Below, piece after piece: positions 7,982 through 16,552 of a DNA stretch of 64,000 nucleotides. The stretch's first letter is position 1; the number at the start of each line of letters is the position of its first letter. Under the pieces are notes generated by a model. The model was not told where the DNA came from. It worked only from the letters and a program-made list of their open reading frames with translations, and did not search any database. This DNA is from Streptomyces sp. cg36 (GTDB lineage: Bacteria; Actinomycetota; Actinomycetes; Streptomycetales; Streptomycetaceae), in contig NZ_CP163520.1 in NCBI RefSeq assembly GCF_041080675.1, positions 4,464,001-4,528,000 on the forward strand, in the 5' to 3' direction. Position numbers and translations under genes: made by a program.

Positions 7982-9319
7982 TCAGCCCAGCGCCGAGGCG
8001 TCCTCCATCGTGGAGCTCACATCGGTGAAGCCGGGCTTGGCCGAGGTCAGCCGGCCGTCCTTGACGACCTGGAAGGTCACGTCCCGGTTGACGATCCGGG
8101 GGAAGTCGGGCGCGGCCAGCATGTCGTCGAACTTCCAGCGCAGCGCGGGGGTGAGCCCGCCGGTGTCCACGGTGAGCCCCTTGTTCAGCGCGCGCACCAG
8201 GTCGTGCGGGGCGATCTTGTCCTGGTGGAGCGACTCGACGACCTTCTTCAGGACGGTGCAGGCGATCCAGGTCGTCTGCACCCCCGGGTCCGCCGCGTCG
8301 ATGGTGTCGTCCCGGAACGCCTGTTCCCGGATGACCTCGCGCATCGGCCCCCAGTGCGGATCGGTCGCCTCCGGGTACCAGCCGGTGATGTACGCGCCCT
8401 CGAACGGGCCGTCCGCGCCGCCGGTGCGGTTGACCAGCGGCTGGCCGACCGAGCCGATCACCGAGGCGATCTGCACCTTCTGGCCGTCGCTCTCCACGCG
8501 CCGGAACGAGTCGAAGAACGTCTCGGTGCGGTCGCCCAGCACCGCCGTGACGCACCCCTTGCGGGCCCGGTCGGCCGCCGCCTTCCGGCCGATCCGGCCG
8601 GGCTCGTCCGGTCCCGCCCCGGCCCCGACGAGCGCGGCCTGCGCCTGCGGGGTGTAGTCGCCGGCGTCGTCGGTGGTGCGGATGTCGACGGTGGGCTTGC
8701 GGTGCCCGGCGGTGAGGCCGGAGTTGAGCAGGACGGGCAGGTTGTCGCCGGAGACGGTGTCGGGGCGGACCAGCGAGACCCGCTCGCACCACACGGCGAG
8801 CTGCTTGCCGGTGCCCGCGAGGAGCGTGGCCTGGCCGCCGTTGACGGGGTAGGAGAGGGCGCTGGTGAACTCCTCGTCGGCGACTCCGTACCCGCCTATG
8901 TACGGGATCCCGGCGGCTTCCAGGGGGGCCATGAAGGCGCGGCCGTACTGGCTGTACGAGCCGATCACGGCGACCGCGTTCTCCTTCACCGCGCGCCGGG
9001 CGCACTCGGCGGCGCCGGTGGCGGTGTTGTGCTCGTTGCAGGTGAGGACCTGGAGCTTGTGGCCGTCGATGCCGCCGTGGGAGTTGACCCAGCGCGCGTA
9101 CGCCTCGGTCATCGACGGCATTCCGGGCATGTTGGTCGAGCGGGTGCCCTCGGGGGCCCAGGTCATCACGGTGACGGGCTCCCTGGAGCCCCCCGCGACT
9201 CCAGGGACCGCGCCGCAGCCGGAGACCAGCGAGGCTCCGACCGCCGTGCACGCGGCGACCAGTGCGGCCGTCGCGGAGTGGAAGGGGCGGGAGGAGGAGG
9301 AGCTACGCCATCCGGTCAT
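7982..9319 (-). CDS. branched-chain amino-acid-type ABC substrate-binding lipoprotein
   Basis: Exported solute-binding lipoprotein of about 445 residues. The N-terminus has a short polar region, a hydrophobic segment and a lipobox VSGC near residue 35, so the mature protein should be lipid-anchored to the outer face of the membrane. The body matches the Leu/Ile/Val-binding (type I periplasmic binding) fold: EAYARWVNSHGGIDGHKLQV, then VAVIGSYSQYGRAFMAPLEAAGIPYIGGYG. No permease or ATPase genes are adjacent, so it is an orphan receptor or works with a distant transporter. The reading frame runs far upstream to 9640, but only the ATG at 9319 gives a proper signal peptide. Confidence 0.85.
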   Translation of the reverse strand: MTGWRSSSSSRPFHSATAALVAACTAVGASLVSGCGAVPGVAGGSREPVTVMTWAPEGTRSTNMPGMPSMTEAYARWVNSHGGIDGHKLQVLTCNEHNTATGAAECARRAVKENAVAVIGSYSQYGRAFMAPLEAAGIPYIGGYGVADEEFTSALSYPVNGGQATLLAGTGKQLAVWCERVSLVRPDTVSGDNLPVLLNSGLTAGHRKPTVDIRTTDDAGDYTPQAQAALVGAGAGPDEPGRIGRKAAADRARKGCVTAVLGDRTETFFDSFRRVESDGQKVQIASVIGSVGQPLVNRTGGADGPFEGAYITGWYPEATDPHWGPMREVIREQAFRDDTIDAADPGVQTTWIACTVLKKVVESLHQDKIAPHDLVRALNKGLTVDTGGLTPALRWKFDDMLAAPDFPRIVNRDVTFQVVKDGRLTSAKPGFTDVSSTMEDASALG

Positions 9320-9452
9320 GTCCCTGCACAATTCCGCCCCACGGGTAACGCGCCGGTGAGCGGGTACCAACAGTGGGTGACGTCCAGGTGAATTACCGGC
9401 AGGGCAGGGGGCCCGGGACCGGTGCCCGGAGGGGGAACGTACGATCGAATGC

Positions 9453-9950
9453 GTGCAGCAAGGTTCAGCCAGCTCTTCCCGTCGCGGCCGTCGCTCCTCC
9501 ACCATGGGCGGCATGCCGTTGAATGACATGCCTTGGTGGCGCTGGCGCGCGAACGTGCGGTCCGCGCTGCACATGCTCTCCGACGAGACCTTCCACCACG
9601 AGGTGTGGCTGGCGGGACGGGAGGGGTACGGGGACATCACCGACGCGGTCTACCGGCTGGTGGAGGACACCTGGCTGGACAACTGGTCGGCCGAGAAGTA
9701 CGTCGGCACGGTCTTCCGCGACTCCGGCGAGGCCGCCCTGGTGGACGTGGCGGTGCTGCGGGTGCTGCGGATCATGCACCAGGTGGGCGCGGACGCCCCG
9801 ATATCGGCCTTCCTGGACCACCACGGCTGGCCCGAGGCGGTCCGGGCGGCGCGCGAGGCGCACGTACGGCTCGCGACCGCCGACGCGGACGACCCGGACG
9901 CACAGCCGCGCTCCCTCGAAGTCCTGCGCATCCTGACCCGCGCCGCCTAG
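9453..9950 (+). CDS. conserved hypothetical protein
   Basis: Soluble, acidic product of up to 165 residues that I cannot assign to a family. After a Ser/Arg-rich leader it has MPWWRWRANVRSALHMLSDETFHHEVWLAG and a segment VYRLVEDTWLDNWSAEKYVGTVF, suggesting a compact alpha-helical protein. The annotated start is the GTG at 9453; ATG codons at 9504 and 9513 may be the true starts because the first 17-20 residues look unstructured. It sits alone between the divergent binding lipoprotein and purU. Confidence 0.7.
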   Translation: MQQGSASSSRRGRRSSTMGGMPLNDMPWWRWRANVRSALHMLSDETFHHEVWLAGREGYGDITDAVYRLVEDTWLDNWSAEKYVGTVFRDSGEAALVDVAVLRVLRIMHQVGADAPISAFLDHHGWPEAVRAAREAHVRLATADADDPDAQPRSLEVLRILTRAA

Positions 9951-10038
9951 GCGCCGCGCGGCCGTGGGGCGGTCCACGCCGTGGTCCGCATCCTGAGCGG
10001 TGACCGGCGGGACCGGCCGCTTGTGGCATCCTGCCTGG

Positions 10039-10890
10039 ATGACTGACCAGTACGTCCTCACGCTCTCCTGCCCGGACAAACAGGGCATCGTGCACGCCGT
10101 GTCGAGCTATCTCTTCATCACCGGCTGCAACATCGAGGACAGTCAGCAGTTCGGAGACCGTGACTCCGGCCTCTTCTTCATGCGCGTCCACTTCTCGGCC
10201 GAGGCCCCGGTGACCGTGGACAAGCTGCGCGCCAGCTTCGCCGCCGTCGGCGACTCGTACCAGATGGACTGGCAGATCCACCGCGCCGACGAGCGCATGC
10301 GGATCGTGCTGATGGTCTCCAAGTTCGGCCACTGCCTCAACGACCTGCTGTTCCGCTCCAAGATCGGCGCGCTGCCGGTGGAGATCGCGGCCGTCGTCTC
10401 CAACCACACGGACTTCGCCGAGCTCGTCGGGTCGTACGGGATCCCCTTCCGGCACATCCCCGTCACCAAGGACACCAAGGCGGCGGCCGAGGCCGAGCTG
10501 CTCGACCTGGTCCGGGCCGAGGGCGTCGAGCTCGTCGTGCTCGCCCGCTACATGCAGGTGCTCTCCGACGACCTCTGCAAGGAGCTGAGCGGGCGGATCA
10601 TCAACATCCACCACTCGTTCCTGCCGAGCTTCAAGGGCGCCAAGCCGTACCACCAGGCCCACACGCGCGGGGTGAAGCTGATCGGCGCCACCGCCCACTA
10701 CGTGACGGCGGACCTCGACGAGGGCCCGATCATCGAGCAGGAGGTCGAGCGCGTCGGCCACCAGGTCACCCCGGACCAGCTGGTCGCGGTCGGCCGGGAC
10801 GTGGAGTGCCAGGCGCTGGCGCGCGCGGTGAAGTGGCACGCCGAGCACCGGATCCTGCTCAACGGCCGCCGCACGGTCGTCTTCGCCTGA
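10039..10890 (+). CDS. purU: formyltetrahydrofolate deformylase PurU
   Basis: Hydrolyses 10-formyltetrahydrofolate to formate and tetrahydrofolate, balancing one-carbon units for purine and methionine synthesis; cytosolic. The 283-residue product starts with an ACT domain (YVLTLSCPDKQGIVHAVSSY, residues about 4-80) and continues with a formyltransferase fold carrying the catalytic NIHHSFLPSFKGAKPYHQAH block and the Asp of TADLDEGPIIEQ. Length and domain order are exactly those of PurU, and the ACT domain distinguishes it from PurN. The ATG at 10039 is preferred over the upstream in-frame GTG at 10000 because the ACT domain begins immediately after it. Confidence 0.95.
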   Translation: MTDQYVLTLSCPDKQGIVHAVSSYLFITGCNIEDSQQFGDRDSGLFFMRVHFSAEAPVTVDKLRASFAAVGDSYQMDWQIHRADERMRIVLMVSKFGHCLNDLLFRSKIGALPVEIAAVVSNHTDFAELVGSYGIPFRHIPVTKDTKAAAEAELLDLVRAEGVELVVLARYMQVLSDDLCKELSGRIINIHHSFLPSFKGAKPYHQAHTRGVKLIGATAHYVTADLDEGPIIEQEVERVGHQVTPDQLVAVGRDVECQALARAVKWHAEHRILLNGRRTVVFA

Positions 10891-10950
10891 GCCCTGAGCC
10901 CTCCTCAGCCCTGAGCCCTCAGCCCTGAGCCCTCAGCCCTGAGCCCTCAG
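10890..10950. repeat. 14-bp tandem repeat between convergent genes
   Basis: Four near-identical copies of CAGCCCTGAGCCCT run from the purU stop codon towards the convergent gene. Each unit is partly self-complementary (CTGAG with CTCAG), so the array can form short hairpins on either strand. Confidence 0.85.
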
Positions 10951-10951
10951 C

Positions 10952-10978
10952 CCGGCTCCTGGCTCAGGGCCGAGCCGG
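10952..10978. terminator. hairpin terminator candidate
   Basis: CCGGCTC pairs with GAGCCGG across a 13-base loop just downstream of the stop codon of the anti-sigma-type gene, in a convergent gap. Confidence 0.45.
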
Positions 10979-10987
10979 CCGCGCGGA

Positions 10988-12241
10988 TCACAGTCTGCTC
11001 AGCGACGCCGCCGCGAAGAGGACGTCGCGGACCGCCTCCCGGTCGCCGATGCGGCCCGCCGCCGTGTCCTCCGGCGGGATGTGCCCGGCCGCCAGGCGGC
11101 AGAACTCCACCCCGTCCAGGGCGATGTGGGCCACCTGGTGGTCCGGGGAGCCGACGGCGGCCGGGGAGTCCAGCGCGATGTACCAGTCGCCGCCGCCCAC
11201 GCCCTCGATCTCCAGCCGCAGCGAACGGCCCGGCGCGCCCGCCGTGACCAGGCCGCGCGCGGGCGGCGCGAGGCCCGCACGGCGCCGGGCGGCCAGCGCG
11301 TCCGGGAGGATCCGGGCCGCGAGGTCGATCATCTTGTGCAGATGGGCGCCGGACGGCGGGTCGTACGGATAGTCCACCGCGTCCGCGATGTCGCCCGCGT
11401 GGATCCAGCACTCGAAGGCCCGGTCGAGCAGCGCGTCGCGCAGCGGCAGCGCGAACTCCCCGTACGACACGTCGAGTTCGGCGACCCCGCGGCCCGCGAA
11501 CGACACCGTGCGGATCAGTGAGTGGCTCTGCTCGCGCCACGGTTCGCGCACCGCCCGCGTCAGCGGATAGCGGGTGGAGGTCCACAGCGCCTCGGTCCGC
11601 GCGGTCGGGCCCGCCGGGCGGCCGTCGCCGCTCGGGTCGTCCAGGCCGAGGGCGGTGGCGACCAGCCCGTCCACCGCCAGCAGATGGCCGATCACCCCGG
11701 CCACCGTGGTGCGGCGGCTCACCTGGCGCTCGTCCTCGAACCACTTCAGCCGCACCGGCGCGTGCCACTCCGCGTCGCCGAAGTCGTTGAGCAGCGCGTC
11801 CAGGCGGGCGGTCTCGGCGTCGTAGGGCGTGGCCCAGGCCGGTACCGGGATGCGGGCGGGGCGCCTGCCCAGACAGTTCTCCAGCACCCGGGAGCGCAGC
11901 AGCGGGTCCAGGTCGAGGCTGCGGTCGGTGTGCAGCAGCGCCACCGCGTCCCGCAGCCGCAACGCTTCTTCCGCGCAGGGCGCGCACTCGGTGAGGTGCG
12001 CCTCGACCGCCTCGGTCTCCTCGGCCGAGCACGCGGTCAGCGCCCACGCGCCGAGCAGCGACTTCAGCACGGCGTGCGTGCGCTCCACGGGTTCGGGGCG
12101 CGGGGGCCGGGGTTCACGCTGTCCGGGCACGGCGGCCGGGAGCTCCTCGATGTCGTCGGCCGCCCGGCGCGGGGGCGGTATGCGCGGGGTGCCGTTCTCG
12201 TCGTCCGGCAGGGCCGGGTCCTGCTCGGCGGGCCCGCTCAC
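10988..12241 (-). CDS. zinc-finger/MDMPI fusion protein, probable anti-sigma factor
   Basis: Predicted partner of the ECF sigma factor encoded just upstream. The 417-residue product has a Pro-rich leader, a zf-HC2-type anti-sigma zinc motif at about 75-100 (EAVEAHLTECAPC, i.e. H-x3-C-x2-C), then a mycothiol-dependent maleylpyruvate isomerase (MDMPI)-type region with LDALLNDFGDAEWHAPVRLKWF and VAGVIGHLLAVDGLVATALG. No transmembrane helix is evident, so the pair would be soluble and could respond to thiol redox state, which is inference. The start is the GTG that overlaps the sigma-factor stop (GTGA), giving translational coupling. Confidence 0.8.
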   Translation of the reverse strand: MSGPAEQDPALPDDENGTPRIPPPRRAADDIEELPAAVPGQREPRPPRPEPVERTHAVLKSLLGAWALTACSAEETEAVEAHLTECAPCAEEALRLRDAVALLHTDRSLDLDPLLRSRVLENCLGRRPARIPVPAWATPYDAETARLDALLNDFGDAEWHAPVRLKWFEDERQVSRRTTVAGVIGHLLAVDGLVATALGLDDPSGDGRPAGPTARTEALWTSTRYPLTRAVREPWREQSHSLIRTVSFAGRGVAELDVSYGEFALPLRDALLDRAFECWIHAGDIADAVDYPYDPPSGAHLHKMIDLAARILPDALAARRRAGLAPPARGLVTAGAPGRSLRLEIEGVGGGDWYIALDSPAAVGSPDHQVAHIALDGVEFCRLAAGHIPPEDTAAGRIGDREAVRDVLFAAASLSRL

Positions 12242-12819
12242 CGGGCACGTCCGTAACCGGGCGGCGAGGAGCCCTCGGCCGGGCGGGTGTTGGCGGTGGC
12301 CAGCAGCTGGAGTCCCAGGCGCAGTCTGCGCCGGGCCTCGTCCTCGCTGATGGCGAGGTCGGCGGCGGCCTGCCGGTAGTCGCGGCGCTGGTGGTAGGCC
12401 AGCTCCAGGGCCTGGCGCAGGGGTGCGGGCATGGAGGTGACGATGTAGTCGGCGCGGGCGGCCGCGGTGGCCCGCCGCACCTTCGCCTCCAGTTCCTCGG
12501 TGGAGCCGCCGCCGTGCTCCGCGTACTGCGCGGCCTCGGCCTGGCGCAGCCGCAGTACGGCCTGGCGCTGGGTGAGCTTGGCGACCCAGGAGCGCATGGA
12601 GCCCTGCTTGGGGTCGTAGGCGTCGGGGTTCTCCCACACGTATCCGAACACCTCGCGCGTGATCTGGTCGGCGGCGGAGTCGTCACCCAGGACCCGGTGG
12701 GCCAGGCTGTGGACCAGGGAGGCGAATCTGTCGTACAGCTCGCCGAGCGCCGCCGCCTCGCCGCGCGCGAGTCGCTGCTGCATCCTCCGGTCCCAGCGAG
12801 GTGGTGCGTCCTTCGCCAT
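12238..12819 (-). CDS. ECF RNA polymerase sigma factor
   Basis: Sigma-70 family factor of 193 residues with only regions 2 and 4. Region 2 reads ALGELYDRFASLVHSLAHRVLGDDSAADQITREVFGYVW (about 20-60), and region 4 has LRQALELAYHQRRDYRQAAADLAISEDEARRRLRLGLQ (about 140-180) as the helix-turn-helix for -35 recognition. It is coupled by a 4-base overlap to a zinc-finger protein that probably restrains it, and is divergent from a STAS-domain gene, so a regulatory module is likely. The ATG at 12819 is chosen; the longer frame upstream encodes no sigma-factor sequence. Confidence 0.9.
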   Translation of the reverse strand: MAKDAPPRWDRRMQQRLARGEAAALGELYDRFASLVHSLAHRVLGDDSAADQITREVFGYVWENPDAYDPKQGSMRSWVAKLTQRQAVLRLRQAEAAQYAEHGGGSTEELEAKVRRATAAARADYIVTSMPAPLRQALELAYHQRRDYRQAAADLAISEDEARRRLRLGLQLLATANTRPAEGSSPPGYGRAR

Positions 12820-13064
12820 GCGGCTCCCCAAACCGTGTGCTTGCGCTCTGTACCCCGTGTACGAATTTGTGCCTTTTGTCTGAACCTCTGTGTACTCGTG
12901 TCCCTTCGAATGTAGTGCGCCCGGCCGGAAAGAAGCGCTCCTTTGCGGCAAGTGCGCCCCCGAGGGGTCCGCCCGTGGTAGGGCGGAAGGGTTTCGTCCG
13001 GTGCCGGTCGGGAAGGCGCGCGGACGATGGGCGGGGGCCGACGGCACAGAGAGGTACCGGACGC

Positions 13065-13439
13065 GTGACGCTGGTGGTGAGCGAGGCCGAGCTGGGCGGA
13101 TGGGCCGTGGTGCACGTCCGCGGCGAACTTGATCTGGTGACGTCACCCCAGGTCAGAAGGGTGATCCACGAGGCGGTGGCGGCTGGGCGGCACTATGTGG
13201 TGCTCGATCTGTCCGGAGTGCTGTTCTGTGACTCCAGTGGGGTGGGGGTGCTGATCGCCGCGCGGCGGCTGATCCGGTCCTGCCGGGGGCGGTTGCGGCT
13301 GATCCTGCCCGCGCGGGGGGCGGTGGAGGGGTCCCATGTCAACCGGGTGCTGGCGGCGCTGGGGGTTCGCCGGCTCTTCGAGGTGTACGGGGATGTGGAG
13401 GCGGCGTCCTCGGACGAAGCGGAACCCCTCTCGGCGTGA
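13065..13439 (+). CDS. STAS-domain anti-sigma factor antagonist
   Basis: Small cytosolic STAS protein of 124 residues in the SpoIIAA/RsbV/BldG family, which frees a sigma factor by binding its anti-sigma kinase. The phosphorylation site lies in LDLSGVLFCDSSGVGVLI, with the target serine at 57 or 58, and HVRGELDLVTSPQVR near the N-terminus is the family start. The GTG at 13065 is used, with AGAGAGG about 12 bases upstream. It is divergent from the ECF sigma factor; a matching RsbW-like ATPase is encoded about 5.5 kb away at 18927. Confidence 0.85.
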   Translation: MTLVVSEAELGGWAVVHVRGELDLVTSPQVRRVIHEAVAAGRHYVVLDLSGVLFCDSSGVGVLIAARRLIRSCRGRLRLILPARGAVEGSHVNRVLAALGVRRLFEVYGDVEAASSDEAEPLSA

Positions 13440-13461
13440 GCCTGCCCGCCCGCGACCCGTC

Positions 13462-13690
13462 CGTGGCTCCTCGCGCAGTTCCCCGCGCCCCTGAGATGCG
13501 GCCCTTCGGGCCGCCCCGGTGATGCCGCGCAGCGGCAAACAAGGGGCGCGGGGAACGGCGCGAGCAACCAGGTACGGTCCGCGGACGAGGGCGGGTTCAG
13601 GGGCGCGGGGAACTGCGCGATCAGCCCCGCACGGTCCGCAGTCGACCGGGGGTTCGGGGGCGCGGGGAACGGCGCGAGGAGCGATCACGG
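13462..13690. repeat. inverted array of ~61-bp intergenic repeats
   Basis: One plus-strand copy of CTCGCGCAGTTCCCCGCGCC near 13470 faces three minus-strand copies near 13540, 13600 and 13657. The array lies between convergent genes and fills the whole 272-base gap. The consecutive copies are about 60 bp apart. Confidence 0.9.
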
Positions 13691-13712
13691 TTTGCGGACA
13701 GGGGCCGGGCGT

Positions 13713-15212
13713 TCAACCCCCGAACCTCTCCCGCAACTTGTACTTCAGCACCTTCCGCAACGCCTCATTACGAGGCAACCCCCCCACCACCTCCAACTGC
13801 TCCGGCAGCTTGTGCACGGAGAGCCCCGCCGCGCGGAGGTGCCGGGTGACCGCCGCGAGGGTCAACTCCTCGCTCCCCGGCCGCTGTTCGACCACCGCGC
13901 ACACCCGCTCCCCCCGCTCCGGATCCGGCAGCCCGATCACCGCCGCGTCGGCGACCCCGGGATGCCGGTGCAGCAGGTCCTCGATCTCCTTCGCCGAGAT
14001 GTTCTCGCCCTTGCGGATGATGATGTCCTTGATCCGCCCGGTCAGCACCAGATGCCCGGAGGCGGTCAGATGCCCGACGTCACCGGTGATCAGGAACCCC
14101 TCCGCGTCGAACGCCGCCGCAGTCTGCGCCGGATCCAGGTACCCCCGGCACACCGCCTCGCCCCGCAGCCGCACCTCGCCGTCGACGATGCGTATCTCCA
14201 TGCCCTCGGGCGGCCGTCCCTCGGTGGTGGCCAGGTTCTCGGGGGTGTCGTCGGGCGAGCCCATCGTGATCATCGGGACCTCGGTCATCCCGTACCCGTG
14301 GCTGAGCGCGCACCCCATCTCCCGCACCACCGCGTGGTACAGCTCGGGCGGCTTCGGCGCGCCCCCGCCGGCCAGCAGCCGCAGCGTGGGCAGGACCGGT
14401 TCGCCGGGCCGCTTGCGCTGCTCGGCGAGGAACATCGAGTAGAACGCGGTGGATCCACCCGCCACCGTCACCCCGTGCCGCCGGTAGGCGGCGAGCGACT
14501 CCGGCAGCGCGAAGTGCTCGACCAGCACGGCCGGGAAGCCGTAGAGGAGGAGCATCACGGTGTAGTCGGGCCCGCCGATGTGGGCGTACGGGAACGCGAT
14601 CGAGCCCACGTCGTCCGCCGTCAGGCGCAGGGCGTGGGCGAGGCAGGAGCCGCCCGCGATGAGCGAGCGGTCGGTGTGGAGCACGCCCTTGGGGTCGGAG
14701 GTGGTGCCGGAGGTCCAGTAGATCCAGCGGACCGCCGTGCCGTCGGAGGGCGGGGGCGGCAGGACGGCCGGATCGCCCTCGGGCAGCCTCTCGTACGCCT
14801 CGAAGACGCCCTTCGCGCCGAGCCGCCGCGCCATCGCGGTGTGGTCGAAGCCGCGCCACACCCCGGGTACGGCGAAGAAGTCGGCGCCCGACTCCCGTAG
14901 CGCGAAGCCCACTTCGTGGTCCCGGTAGTAGGGGATCACCGGCGACTGCACCGCGCCGAGCCGGGCCAGGGCGAAGGAGAGCAGGACGGTCTCGATCCGG
15001 GTGGGCAGCTGCCAGGCGACCACGGTGCCGGGCCGCACCCCCATCCCGTACAGCCCCGCCGCGACCCGCTCGGCCCGGTCCCGCAGCCCGCCGAAGGTGA
15101 GGGAGCGGTCGTCCTGGAGCAGGACGGGCCGGTCGGGGGTGCGTTCGGCGCGGCGGGCGGCCAGCTCCCAGAGGGTGGGCGCGGCGCCCAGTGCGTGTGC
15201 GGTGTCGTTCAC
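13713..15212 (-). CDS. acyl-CoA synthetase (adenylate-forming, FadD-like)
   Basis: Activates a carboxylic acid to its CoA thioester through an acyl-AMP. The 499-residue product has the P-loop-like A3 motif YWTSGTTSDPKG at about 165-176, the A5 motif HGYGMTE at about 305-311, the TGD of LITGDVGHL and the hinge/A8 region GRIKDIIIRKGENISAKEIE, plus the C-terminal catalytic lysine in NEALRKVLKYKLRE. It resembles medium/side-chain CoA ligases of the FadD3/FadD17 kind rather than acetyl-CoA synthetase. It is divergent from an amidohydrolase/acyl-CoA dehydrogenase operon, with two TetR-type operators between them, and belongs to the proposed regulon. Confidence 0.9.
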   Translation of the reverse strand: MNDTAHALGAAPTLWELAARRAERTPDRPVLLQDDRSLTFGGLRDRAERVAAGLYGMGVRPGTVVAWQLPTRIETVLLSFALARLGAVQSPVIPYYRDHEVGFALRESGADFFAVPGVWRGFDHTAMARRLGAKGVFEAYERLPEGDPAVLPPPPSDGTAVRWIYWTSGTTSDPKGVLHTDRSLIAGGSCLAHALRLTADDVGSIAFPYAHIGGPDYTVMLLLYGFPAVLVEHFALPESLAAYRRHGVTVAGGSTAFYSMFLAEQRKRPGEPVLPTLRLLAGGGAPKPPELYHAVVREMGCALSHGYGMTEVPMITMGSPDDTPENLATTEGRPPEGMEIRIVDGEVRLRGEAVCRGYLDPAQTAAAFDAEGFLITGDVGHLTASGHLVLTGRIKDIIIRKGENISAKEIEDLLHRHPGVADAAVIGLPDPERGERVCAVVEQRPGSEELTLAAVTRHLRAAGLSVHKLPEQLEVVGGLPRNEALRKVLKYKLRERFGG

Positions 15213-15247
15213 TTCGGCCCCCAGTGGCTCCCCGGTGACACTTGGAA

Positions 15248-15262
15248 CTGACGGGTAGTCAG
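15248..15262. promoter_or_regulatory. TetR-type operator 1 (CTGAC-N5-GTCAG)
   Basis: CTGACGGGTAGTCAG is a perfect 5+5 inverted repeat, 36 bases upstream of the CoA ligase start. It is identical to the operator at 46701. Confidence 0.8.
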
Positions 15263-15324
15263 ATACGGCCAGAGCGTAGGCCGCACCGCCTTGTCGGTCC
15301 AGGGGTGCGGGGCTAGCCTGATTT

Positions 15325-15339
15325 CTGACGGGGCATCAG
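15325..15339. promoter_or_regulatory. TetR-type operator 2
   Basis: CTGACGGGGCATCAG (one mismatch in the right arm) lies 26 bases upstream of the amidohydrolase start and 77 bases from operator 1, so each divergent promoter has its own site. Confidence 0.75.
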
Positions 15340-15364
15340 ATCTCAGCCGGGCGGAGGCCCATCC

Positions 15365-16552
15365 ATGACGGAACTGCCGCGCATCGTCAGCGTCGACGAC
15401 CATGTGATCGAACCGGCCCACCTCTTCGAGACCTGGCTCCCGGCGAAGTACCGCGAGCGCGGCCCGCGCCCGCTCACCGCCGGAATCGGCGAACTGGCCT
15501 ACGTCGGCGGCAAGTACCGCATCACCATGGACCCGGACGGCCCGCCGACCGACTGGTGGATCTACGAGGACCTGAAGTTCCCGTACAAGCGCAACATCGC
15601 CGCAGTCGGTTTCTCCCGGGACGAGATGACGCTCGACGGCATCACGCGGGAGGAGATGCGGCGGGGGTGCTGGGATCCGCAGGCGAGGCTGGCGGACATG
15701 GACCTCAACCATGTCGAGGCGAGCCTGTGTTTCCCCACCTTTCCCCGGTTCTGCGGGCAGACCTTCGCCGAGGCGCGGGACAAGGAGGTGGCGCTGGCCT
15801 GTGTGCGGGCCTACAACGACTGGATGGTGGAGGAGTGGTGCGGCGACAGCGGCGGGCGCCTGATCCCGCTCTGCCTGATCCCGTTGTGGGACATCGGCCT
15901 CGCCGTCGCCGAGATCCGCCGCAACGCCGCACGCGGAGTACGGGCCGTCACGTTCTCCGAGATCCCCACCCACCTCGGTCTGCCGTCGATCCACTCCGGC
16001 CATTGGGATCCGTTCTTCGCGGTCTGCCAGGAGACGGGGACGGTGGTGAACATGCACATCGGGAGCAGCAGTCAGATGCCGGCCGCGAGTCCCGACGCGC
16101 CGCCGGCCGTGCAGGCGTCGCTCAGCTTCAACAACGCGATGGCGTCGATGATGGACTTCCTCTTCAGCGGGGTCCTGGTGAAGTTCCCGCGCCTGAAACT
16201 GGCGTACTCCGAGGGGCAGATGGGGTGGATCCCGTACGCCCTGGAGCGCGCCGACGACGTGTGGGAGGAGCACCGGGCCTGGGGCGGGGTCAAGGACCTG
16301 GTCCCCGAGCCGCCCTCCACCTACTACTACCGCCAGATCTTCTGCTGCTTCTTCCGCGACAAGCACGGCATCGCCTCGCTGGACGTCGTCGGCCGCGACA
16401 ACGCCACCTTCGAGACCGACTATCCGCACGTCGACTCCACCTTCCCGCACACCAAGGAAGTCGCCCTCGACCACGTCAAGGGGCTCGACGACGAGACCGT
16501 CCACAAGCTGATGCGCGGCAACGCGATCCGGATGCTCGGCCTGGACCTGTAG
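15365..16552 (+). CDS. amidohydrolase family metal-dependent hydrolase
   Basis: TIM-barrel metal-dependent hydrolase of the amidohydrolase-2 (ACMSD-like) family, 395 residues, probably cytosolic. SVDDHVIEP (about 9-17) supplies the first metal ligand region, VVNMHIGSSSQMP the central histidine and ETDYPHVDSTFPH the late Asp region. Members in CoA-ester catabolic clusters act as hydrolases or decarboxylases; the exact reaction is unknown. It is the first gene of an operon whose next gene overlaps by one base (TAGTG). A close paralogue lies at 52796, also directly behind a TetR-type operator, with nearly identical blocks such as CFPTFPRFCGQTF. Confidence 0.85.
   Translation: MTELPRIVSVDDHVIEPAHLFETWLPAKYRERGPRPLTAGIGELAYVGGKYRITMDPDGPPTDWWIYEDLKFPYKRNIAAVGFSRDEMTLDGITREEMRRGCWDPQARLADMDLNHVEASLCFPTFPRFCGQTFAEARDKEVALACVRAYNDWMVEEWCGDSGGRLIPLCLIPLWDIGLAVAEIRRNAARGVRAVTFSEIPTHLGLPSIHSGHWDPFFAVCQETGTVVNMHIGSSSQMPAASPDAPPAVQASLSFNNAMASMMDFLFSGVLVKFPRLKLAYSEGQMGWIPYALERADDVWEEHRAWGGVKDLVPEPPSTYYYRQIFCCFFRDKHGIASLDVVGRDNATFETDYPHVDSTFPHTKEVALDHVKGLDDETVHKLMRGNAIRMLGLDL

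Noticed and set aside
9319..9640. Longer N-terminus of the binding lipoprotein
   Set aside because: The added residues have no signal-peptide character and would bury the lipoprotein signal in the middle of the protein.
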